The notes beneath the pieces were generated by a model, which ran no database searches, was not told where the DNA came from, and saw nothing but the letters and a program-made list of their open reading frames with translations. A stretch of DNA of 64,000 nt from Chlamydoabsidia padenii (taxonomy: Eukaryota > Mucoromycota > Mucoromycetes > Mucorales > Cunninghamellaceae), in NCBI GenBank assembly GCA_025330725.1, contig JAIWND010000019.1, positions 186,001-250,000 on the forward strand, given 5' to 3'. Below are positions 55,092 to 64,000 of this stretch, piece after piece (position 1 is the stretch's first letter; each line of letters starts with the position of its first letter). A program made the position numbers and the translations under genes.

Positions 55092-57262
55092 CTAAAATCG
55101 GGATGCTGTTTTAAGGAAGAAGGAAGCATATCTCTATAAGTTACATCCATCCATAATAATATTTTATATGTATACTTACAAAATCACATAAATCTTCACC
55201 GCTAGATTCTTTGGCATATTCATCAGGAGTCAAGTTATCACGTCGTCTGTTTTCCCGTTCCAACAACATCTTGAAGATTAGAGAGAGGACACAAGCCCCA
55301 CACAACAGTCCCAGACAGATTTCATGACCTCGAGAGTAATAAGGAGCGTCGTCATTTCTATACAATTGTCCAGCAATGGCACCACCCACAGTCTATTACA
55401 ATGATACAATAAAAACAAAGGATGGTTAGCGAAATGTTACATGGATCGCATTCGACTTACCCCGAGTGAGATGATGAATGCAATGGCAACACCACGTTTG
55501 GTATGACCGCCCAGGTTTCCTGTGTACCACGACACTACGACAGGCATGTGAGCAAATACACCGGTTGTTGTGATGATCGAAGCAATAAACAGGGTAGTCG
55601 CACCACGATCCCTCAAAAGAATCAAGAGGAGATACCCAATCGCACCAATAAAGGTGGGAATGGCAATATGAAAACCACGTTCCCGTTTTTTGTCGGCGTG
55701 TAAGGCAACTATGATGGTGAAGAAGCATGCTGAAATAAAAAAACATATAAGATTAGCTAATATTACACTCATCGTATTATCACATCCCCACTCTTGTTTT
55801 TAGTACTTTACCTATAGCATAAGGAGGAGCCGACCTATGTTTCAAAAAGGCAAGTTGGTTAGTCGATCAACATTTCCCTTGTCGTGTGTTTAAACCCTGT
55901 TATACTTACATTGCTTGTGCAGCCAGGTCGGTGTATCCCATTCCTTTGATGATGCTTGGTAAAAAGAGACTGAGACTGTAAAGAGGAGTTAAGCCACAAA
56001 TGTAGATTATTATATGCATATAAACCTTCCAGTCAGTAAAAACCGACCAGAATTGCTTCCAAGAAAAGTGAGTTTCGGTAGATGGACCAGCATCCACTGT
56101 TAATCGATGGATTACAATGGCACGTTCCCTCTTGTTGATGAATTTGGCACGATGAGGAAGATCGGGAAGGATAAAGTATGTGGCAATTGATATTAAGATT
56201 GTAGGAATAGCCTCGATGGTGAAGATCCATTGCCAACCTGCCATGTTTTGTATTCCATCCATTTGCATAATGCCGTAAGACTAGTGCATAGATAAGACGC
56301 AGGACCACCAATAATTCAAAAGATTGTTAGTTTACCCCTACTTCCTGCATTATATCACACTTACCAGGGCACCGCCGAATGCCTAATATTAGACATTATC
56401 TCACATTCATAAAGTAAAAAGTGTTATTAGCTGATAAAGATACCTTTTCCCTAAACATACTTACCCCAGCGACAGTGGCACAACTGAAGAAGATGGCGAT
56501 TCTAGTAGCTTGTTCTTGTCGAGTATACCAAAGGGACAGATAAAAGATAACACCAGGAAAGAGTCCAGCCTCTGCATATCATATGATAAAGCATAAAAGA
56601 GATTAGCATATATGATTACCTTTTGGTTCTGACTATGAGCGATTGAGACTTTTTTTTGTTTACATTACCTGTGACACCCAAAAAGAAGCGACTTACCAGT
56701 AAACCAGCAGTGTTAGTTACTTGCGACATTAAAAGCATTACTAGACCCCAGGATAACATGACAAGAGGGATCCACCTCTTGGGTCCAATTGTCTTTAGCA
56801 TCATATTGGATGGGATTTCAAAGAGGATGTAACCGATGAAGAAGATAGAGAGTGCCCAATTGTAAGCATCATCAGAGACATGTAAATCAGTTTGTAGGCC
56901 AGCCAGTTTTGCATTTCCTAAAGTAACAAAAGAAGCTTTTTTAGTTTTCGTTCAGAATAATTTTCGTCTTTTCTTACTACATACCAATATTGACCCTATC
57001 TAAAAAGGAGCAGAGATAAAGGATACCTCTAAAAGTCATATTAATGCAAAAGTATGATGAGTTTAATGATATTATTAATTTGTTCTTTTACTTACAACCA
57101 TGGGACCATACGCAAATCCATTTTCCAAAGCAACTTTTTTATTTCCTTGTCAGTGGGAGGAATGAATCCATGTTGATCGTCACCATTAGATTCAACATCG
57201 CTAATCAATGTAAATTCAGGATTTCCAACAACGGCCTTGTCTATTCCGAGGTTTTCTGTCAT
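55092..57262 (-). CDS. MFS transporter, Dal5/allantoate permease (ACS) family
   Basis: Ten minus-strand exons: 57096-57262, 56985-57028, 56669-56917, 56465-56571, 56365-56382 (18 nt), 55910-56280, 55812-55834 (23 nt), 55461-55729, 55180-55392, 55092-55133; 500 residues. Twelve membrane segments are predicted. Family signatures: LLWKMDLRMVPW, LYLCSFLDRVNIGNAKLAGL, FEIPSNMMLK, SRFFLGVTEAGLFPGVIFYL, the loop after segment 6 (LPDLPHRAKF), and the central GLTPLYSLSLFLPSII. The family carries organic anions (allantoate, nicotinate, biotin-type vitamins) with protons across the plasma membrane. Substrate not predictable. Two micro-exons are required to keep GAFGGALSYG and MSAPPYAIACF. Confidence 0.94.
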
Positions 57263-57340
57263 AATATAACGAAATAAAAAGAAAGAAAGAAAGAAAGAAA
57301 GAAAGAATGGCAAAAATTTGAAATCAAAATTTTTATGTGG

Positions 57341-57358
57341 GGGCGAATTCAAACCCCG
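57341..57358 (-). promoter_or_regulatory. Recurrent element pair upstream of the MFS gene
   Basis: GGGCGAATTCAAACCCCG, two inverted half-elements, 79 bp upstream of the transporter start; TGAAATCGGGATTTCA, a second palindromic copy, lies at 57678-57693. Confidence 0.45.
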
Positions 57359-58341
57359 ATTAGTGTGGGGATCTTTATTGTATTGACAGTAATCCAACTT
57401 GATACAAAAGATAATTTTGAACCAACCATACAGTATAACGTAAAACTAAACCAGCTGACACCCTATTCCTTAGTGTAAAGGTGGAGTCCGGCACATAAAA
57501 AAAAAGTCAACCTAACAGAAACAGACCACAGTACAAATCTTTTTTAATAACTCGTTTGTACTGATGACATATTCTGCTTTGATTTGAGTCTATATATCGT
57601 AGTAAGATGATTATCTTTATCAATTTCAGTAACTCTATCACCCAATATACAGGACAATCAACTTGTAAAGTGGTACCTGAAATCGGGATTTCAAAATGAT
57701 CGCCTTTTTTTTTTTTTTTTTTTTCTGTAATCACATAGAAACCCTAATTCATGCGACGGAACTGATCTGGAGAGTATAATAAAAGGAGGAACCATCATCT
57801 CTAGAATGAATGACTGTTTCTCTTGTGATTAGTGGGCGGCTTTTAGAAATAAGTATTACCCAGTAAATATAAATGAGTCTCCCATTACTGTATTCAAAGA
57901 ACCATTGTTCTGGACATGTTTAACAACAAATTTGTATTATAGCAAGCCCTTGGTTAATTTGAAATACCGCTCCTTTTCTAGCAGGTCATTTCATGATAAA
58001 CTCTTCTAAACGTCCCCTTTCAATGACAGTGTATGATCACGGATACAGAAAGAAAAACTAGAGCTTTCTTGTTTATTTTCTGTGGGTCATGTTTTCTACA
58101 AGGGTAACATGATAAAGACTTGACTTTTTGATGTGTCGGGTGGATCGTTACTCAAACATCCTATAAAAGGGTTGGTCAACTCGCCACATGAATTATTGTT
58201 TACCCCCTCTGCCTATTTTCGACATCTCCCAATTTATAAATAGATGTGTTTATTCCTTCTACTCACTGATATAAAACCGACCATCCCCATTCAACCCCTT
58301 TTCTTCCCTTCTTTTTTTTTTTTTTTTTTTTTGACCCATAA

Positions 58342-58357
58342 AAATTTAAACGCCGCC
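58342..58357 (+). promoter_or_regulatory. Recurrent element immediately upstream of subtilase 1
   Basis: AAATTTAAACGCCGCC, ending 9 bp before the start codon. Confidence 0.55.
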
Positions 58358-58365
58358 TCTAAAAA

Positions 58366-59939
58366 ATGAAGCGCGGTACCATCTCCATTATTTTCCCTCT
58401 TCTTCTTGCAACACTTTTTTTACAAGACTTGACTCTTGCATCTCTCATACACCAGAAATACCAACCTTCTTCCTACTCCAATATACTCACTGGAAAATAC
58501 ATTGTGGAAATCAACCAACAAGACTCGACTCTTGCTTTTGCTCAATCCTTATCCGAAACCTTTGGTGATAATGTTAAGATTACTGAACAATTCAACCACG
58601 ACTTGTTTACCGGCGTCGCCTTCACCTTGATAGATATTGACCCTTTAGACGACAACAAACTCCATCCTTTGTTTGATAAGGAATATGTTACAAGTATATA
58701 TCCAATCCGTGCTATTGGACGACCCAAGCTCACAACCCAGGCTGTCCATGAAGATGAATCTATTGCCAAAGCGATCTCTCCTCATCACCTCACTCAAGTT
58801 GATCGTGTCCACAAGGAACTCGAAAACACTGGAAAAGGTATTATTGTTGGTATTATTGATTCCGGTGTTGATTATTATCATCCAGCACTTGGTGGCGGAT
58901 TTGGAAAAGGATATAAAGTAAGTTACTTGTCGATCGGTGCTTGTATGTTTATGCGGGCGTGTGATAAAGCAACACTATGCTGATCTTTTATTTCTCTCTC
59001 TTTTTCTCTCTTTTTATATAGGTGCGGTACGGCGAAGATCTAGTAGGTGACACATATGATAGCAATCAAGTCCATCCAATTATACGCCCTGGTCCTACTC
59101 CTCTTGACAACTGTGGTGCTAACTCTAATGCTACAGGTAACAACAAATATTTCCCCCGACTTAACACTTTACATGGAAATCAAATCGTGTTTGAGAAAAG
59201 AAGAAAAGAAAAAAGAACAAAGGGGGGATGCATTATATCATATGCATATATGCATAACTCTTATTGATTTAGACTTGGTATCATTCTACATTTAGGTCAT
59301 GGAACCCACGTCTCTGGAATCGTAGGAGGTAAATCTTCTGTAAGTTGTCAATTATACAAATAAACAAACAAAAAAGAAAAACCAGATTATCCTAAAATAA
59401 TTTAATCAACATTCGTATTAATTAAACGTAGAACTTCACTGGTGTTGCCCCTGGTGCAAAACTTGGAATGTGGCGGGTATTTGGCTGCTCCGGAACGACT
59501 AGCAACGATATTATTATCAAGGCTCTTTTAAAGGCTTACGACACTGGTTGTGATATCATCTCACTTAGCTTGGGCGACAATAATGGCTGGTCTGAAGGTC
59601 CTGATGCTGTTGTTGCATCTCGTATTGTCAAAAAAGGAACTATTGGTAAGTCGATGCTATTTTTGTGTCACCCTATTCACCCTCCCCCCATTTTTCTTTT
59701 CTTTTCTCTCTCTCTCTCTTTTATTTATCACAAAAGTGGTTGTAGCTTCTGGAAACGAAGGCCAATCGGGTGCTTTTACTTTGGGAACTCCGAGTACTGG
59801 AAAAGGTGTCATTTCCGTCGCCTCTTTTGATAATGCAAACAACTTGGTCAACAAATTCAAGGCTTCCGGGTTCACTGATGCTATCAGTAAGTTTGACTTT
59901 ACCCGGCTTGTACAAGTGGGTCTCACTTTAACGCTCATC

Positions 59940-59972
<33 letters not shown>

Positions 59973-61652
59973 AATGCGTAGTCTATGCTTCGATGAAAAA
60001 AGGTAAATTCAAGTCTACTGATCTTGTGGTGGGTGATTCCCATGTTGGTGGCACTCAAGATGCTTGCAATACTACGACGATTCCCTCTTCTGTAAAAGGC
60101 AAATATGCCTTGATTAAACGTGGATCATGTACATTCTCTATCAAGGCAAGCAATCTCTTCAAGGCTGGCGCAATTGGCGTGGTGGTTTACGATAATGCCA
60201 GTGGTGATGGAGCGTTTAGTCCTTCTGCCCCTGATTCCTCTATTCCTGTACTAGGGATTAGTCAAAACGATGGTGTTGCTCTTCTCTCTGCTGTGAAAAA
60301 AAGAACTGTTACCTTGACCTTTGATGGAAAACTTTCTCCTACACCTCTCAAGACTGCCAAAACTGTGTCTACATTCTCTAGTGTCGGTGCTACGTATGAA
60401 TTGGATCTGCGGCCAAACATTGGTGCTCCCGGTGGTGACATTTATTCAACATTGCCTCGGTATTTGGGTAGCTGGGGTCTCATGTCTGGTACTAGTATGG
60501 CCACACCTTATTTGTCTGGTGCGATCGCTCTTTACTTGAAATCAGCAAAGAAAACCGGTAAAAGTATCAAGCCTATGTATGTTTTGGAGGAATTCCAGCA
60601 CTATGCATACAAAGCTCCGCTCAAGAATGGTGCCGAAGGTCTTGACTCCCCTATTCGCCAAGGTGCAGGTCTTATTCAAGGTATGGTATCAAAAGAAAAA
60701 AAGAAAAGAAGAAAAAAAAAGGATTCACGTGTCTTCAATGCAATGTGTCTTCTTAATATACTAATTTTTCTTTTATTTTCATTTACTAGTCTACGATACT
60801 TTACAGCAACACACCCACATTACTCCTGGTCAAGTCAGCTTTAATGATACATCATCCAATCAGCGTAAATCAAAAACATTCACCATCAAGAACTATGGCT
60901 CAAAGACTGTCTCTTATCACATCAGCAACAATGTATCCCTTAGTATAGCTCCTTACGACCTTGCTTCCACTGGATACACCTATATTCAACCCGTCAACTA
61001 CACTCACTCTGCGGCAAAATTACGAATCTCCAAGAAATCTATAAAACTGGCTCCCGGTAAATCAATTCATATCAAGGTATCTGTCATTCCGCCTCACACA
61101 GATCCAAAGCAACACATCATGTACGGTGGTTATATCCAATTCAAGTCATCCAACAAAGAAAACGGTCTTGACCTAAGTATTCCTTACTTTGGTGTGGTCG
61201 GACGACAAGTGGATCTACCTATCTTTGACCGAGATTTTCCCTATCTTAGCGACGACTCGACGGGTAGGGTGGCCTATGAAGCAAATGAAACTTTGATCCT
61301 CCATCGACACAACAAAACGTCTTCCGCCTATGTCGTCACTCGCTACATTACACCTACAGCTCTCCTCCAAACCGACTTGATTGATGTCAAGACAAGCAAG
61401 GTATTCGGCAAGGCTCTCCCTGATCAAACTTATGTGCCTCGAAATACACTAAACCCTGGTGAACAAGCCCAAATAATCAAATGGAATGGTACCTATTTGC
61501 CTGATTCTGATGATCATTCCTCTTTGAAGGGTATTCCTGTCCCTGAGGGTACTTATGCACTCCGAATGAAGGCTCTTCATGTATTTGGTAACCCTGACAA
61601 TGAAGATGATTTTGATAGCTGGACTTCGAGTCATATCAAGATTACAAACTAG
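58366..61652 (+). CDS. Secreted subtilisin-like serine protease (S8) with PA domain, copy 1
   Basis: Seven exons: 58366-58917, 59022-59136, 59296-59339, 59432-59645, 59737-59886, 59982-60680, 60790-61652; 878 residues. A signal peptide (MKRGTISIIFPLLLATLFLQ) is followed by an inhibitor-I9-like propeptide (GKYIVEINQQ). The catalytic triad is Asp165 (IIDSGVD), His224 (GHGTHVSG) and Ser530 (SGTSMATP), with oxyanion Asn in ASGNEG. A PA-domain insertion lies before the Ser (KYALIKRGSCTFSIKASN, IPVLGISQNDG). The C-terminal ~300 residues are a Fn3-like region (KTFTIKNYGSKTVSYHI, LNPGEQAQI). This resembles the large Vpr-type subtilases of fungi and bacteria. All active-site residues are intact, so it is probably an active extracellular protease. 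Confidence 0.95.
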
Positions 61653-62173
61653 TGGTATCCCCTATCTATTGGTGGATGATATACATGTATTATAACTTGT
61701 CTTTATTGTTTTATTATTACTTTTATAGTCTGTAAAATACCATCATTAGTCGTTACTCTTTATGTTTTTTACTGATAGTATTTAGTTGTTGTTTTTCTTT
61801 TACCCTTTCATATACCTGTTTGAATAAAATAGCTGGCCAATTTAGGTCATTTGCAGGTTATTATTCTGCTACGTCTTGTGTCCCTGAATGCATAATCGTA
61901 TTATGATACCTTCTTTTGTTGTGCTACATACATCATCGGTCCTGGCTGGTTGAGGAAAAGATGGTGTCATTGTCTGACTTCATAGTCTGTTTTTTTTTCT
62001 TTTCCTTCTTGATGGGCGGAGTGTCTGACCATGTGTAGCGTTAACTTTATCACGGTCAGTTGATATATAAATGACATGATCAAGATCTTTCACTCTTTTA
62101 AAGGCCAACGTATCTTTTGTCAAACTGGGTGAAAATTTAAACGCCGCTTTTTTTTTATTCCTTTGTAAAAAGT
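61653..62173. other. Intergenic region between the tandem subtilases
   Basis: 3' region of copy 1 (AATAAA near 61825) and promoter of copy 2. No other gene seen. Confidence 0.5.
62133..62147 (+). promoter_or_regulatory. Recurrent element upstream of subtilase 2
   Basis: AAATTTAAACGCCGC, 27 bp before the start codon, the same 15 bases as in front of copy 1. Confidence 0.55.
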
Positions 62174-64000
62174 ATGAGCCCCTTCCTTACTCTTTCTTTC
62201 TTCTTTACTTTTATTTTACTTTTACTACCGTCTTGTTATGCCTGGACTCACCATCAAAAACTCAAATTAACTTTGAACACCCAAGGCATACTAGGAGGTC
62301 GATACATTGTTGAATTGGTGGAACACACACACGTTGCGTCCTTTGTTGATTCTCTCACCCATTCTTTTGCGCCACATATCCAAATACATCGACAATACAG
62401 CCATACACTATTTAAAGGTGTCTCCTTTAGTTTAACATCCTCTTTCCTCCAACATGATCAAGAATTGGAATACTTGATAAACCATGACAATGTCTCTGCG
62501 GTGTACCCGTGTCGAATGGCCCACGCACCAAAACTCACCTCAACTATTATGGATTACTCTATGCCCAATACCACCACCAACTTGTCCGACTTTATATCAC
62601 CTCATCGTCTGACTCAGGTGGATCGTGTGCATAAGGAACTAAAGTATACCGGTAAAGGAATACTTGTTGGTATCATTGATTCGGGTGTAGACTTCTATCA
62701 TCCAGCACTTGGTGGAGGATTTGGTGATGGATACAAGGTAATGACTAATATCACTATATCAAATTACAGATGACTTTGGTAATAATCTACTTTTTATTTT
62801 GACTAGGTACGGTTTGGTGCTGATCTGGTCGGTGATGACTTTAATGGCATTGGGGTGAATCCAACGATCAAGCCTGGGCCTACCCCGCTGGACACATGCG
62901 GCCCTAATTCAGGGTCTGTAGGTAAATATATCAACAAAAAAGAATATCAATATTGCAAATATTTATGTAACATAATTCATTTATTTAATCATAGGCCATG
63001 GAACTCACGTTGCTGGGATCATTGGAGGAAAATCAGAGGTAAGTACTATATACAATAGCTTTTTAAAAAGGAGGGCCATTGCTCACTTTTTTTTTTTTTT
63101 TTTTCTTGATCTCCATGATAGAACTTTACCGGTGTTGCTCCTGACGCTACTCTTGCAGCTTGGCGCATTTTTGGCTGCAATGGTGGTACAACGGACGATA
63201 TTATCATTCAAGCACTATTGGAAGCCGAAGAAACTGGATGCGACATTATCAATCTTAGTATTGGTGATATGAATGGCTGGTCTGAAACTATTACTGCTGT
63301 GGTTGCCTCTAGGATCACAAAAGGAGGCGTACATGGTAAGCTGACCTGATAATACTCACTTGTGATAACGCTAATACATTCTTGACCATTTTAGTCATCT
63401 CATCAGCTGGTAATAATGGTTTAAGTGGGACATTCACGATTGGATCTCCATCTACGGGCGAAGGTGTTGTGTCAGTGGCCTCTTTTGACAACGAATACAA
63501 CGTGGTGCCACACTTGATGGTATCTGGTACGATGAATAAAATTCGTAAGTAGACATGATAAATGGTATTTTAAATTGGCTTTGATCTAATTATATATATT
63601 TTTTGTCTATACAGCATATCACACATCAACGGGATACGACGAAACATACCCTTCTGGCAAACTCGTGCTTGGTGATTACGATGATGGCTCCAATTGTAAT
63701 GTGTCAACCTCTGTGAAAGGAAAATTCGGTCTGGTCAAAGTCGGAAATTGCTCTCTTTTGACAAAAGCCAATAGCCTTGCTCAATCTGGTGCTATTGGCA
63801 TGGTGGTGTTTGATGATTCAAAAGATTATCCTTACCGTCCCTTGATTCACAATGTGGCCATTCCTATTCTCGGTGTTGGACGAACAAATGGTCACTATTT
63901 AAGGGATCGCCTCTTGGAATCAAGTCCTGTACAGCTCCTTTTCCTTGGTCAGTTACCTGTTGCTATTCCATCTGCCAAAACCGTATCAATATTCTCCAGT
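62174..64000 (+). CDS. Secreted subtilisin-like serine protease, copy 2 (cut by window end)
   Basis: Exons 62174-62737, 62807-62921, 62995-63038, 63122-63335, 63395-63544 and 63615 to beyond 64000. The signal peptide MSPFLTLSFFFTFILLLLP, propeptide (GGRYIVELVEH), Asp169 (IIDSGVDFYHPALGGG), His228 (GHGTHVAG), and ASASAGNNG-type Asn region (SSAGNNG) are present. The Ser nucleophile lies beyond the window. Exons 2 to 5 are 115, 44, 214 and 150 nt, exactly the lengths in copy 1, so the two arose by tandem duplication. PA-like segments (KGKFGLVKVGNCSL, IPILGVGRTNG) are also present. Divergence is moderate and nothing is broken in the visible part. Confidence 0.94.

Larger units (their letters stand above)
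57263..58365. other. Divergent intergenic region
   Basis: Between the transporter and the first subtilase. A (GAAA)n tract at 57281-57305 sits in the transporter leader. Recurrent copies occur at 57341, 57678, about 57957 and 58342. A T tract precedes the subtilase element. No gene seen. Confidence 0.5.

Noticed and set aside
1..64000. CRISPR array, rRNA, transposon or biosynthetic gene cluster
   Set aside because: No regularly spaced repeats, no transposase or reverse transcriptase frames, no rRNA-like sequence and no PKS/NRPS/terpene synthase genes were seen.

Overview
This window is nuclear DNA of an intron-rich, AT-rich filamentous fungus. I infer an early-diverging Mucoromycota lineage, probably Mucorales. 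The reasons are short introns (mostly 50-100 nt) with T-rich 3' ends, several exons under 25 nt, very long poly-A/poly-T tracts, and a gene set that includes velvet, an Ndt80/PhoG-type factor, an SKT5-like chitin synthase activator, VTC4 and a Rrm4-like RNA-binding protein. The species cannot be named from the sequence alone. I reconstructed 25 protein genes by joining open frames across GT-AG introns so that phase and family motifs both hold. No rRNA, convincing tRNA, CRISPR array or transposon was found.

Layout. 0-5.5 kb: 3' end of an RRM+MLLE protein, CMC2 (minus), palmitoyl-protein thioesterase PPT1, and a secreted protein of unknown function. 5.5-8.6 kb: gene-poor. 8.6-13.8 kb: MLH1 converging on ornithine aminotransferase. 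13.8-16.5 kb: gene-poor. 16.5-22.4 kb: polyphosphate polymerase VTC4 and a HAL4/SAT4-type kinase. 23.3-30 kb (minus): a Pumilio-family protein and an Ndt80/PhoG-like factor. 30-33.2 kb: gene-poor. 33.2-40.4 kb: a WS/DGAT acyltransferase, two CYSTM-type Cys-rich small proteins flanking a fucosyltransferase-like type II membrane protein, and SKT5. 41-49.2 kb: a velvet regulator, EAF3/MRG15, an ArfGAP and a multi-pass membrane protein. 49.8-57.3 kb: a class 3-type aldehyde dehydrogenase, an AIG1/FAR-17a membrane protein, SNU23/ZMAT2 and a Dal5-type MFS transporter. 58.3 kb to the end: two tandem secreted subtilases, the second cut by the window edge.

Most genes are unrelated housekeeping, signalling or cell-surface functions; this is an ordinary mixed chromosomal region and not a biosynthetic cluster. 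The clearest shared signal is non-coding: a composite element close to GCGG(G/C)(A/G)TTTRAAAWTT, in either orientation. It lies about 10-170 bp upstream of at least 16 of the start codons, and appears as near-perfect palindromes or divergent pairs at several other places. It looks like a recurrent promoter element and is the main candidate for something not commonly described. Other points of interest are consecutive 12- and 7-nt micro-exons in PPT1, one GC-AG intron, a possible small membrane ORF interrupted by one in-frame TAG, and subtilase paralogs with four consecutive internal exons of identical length.
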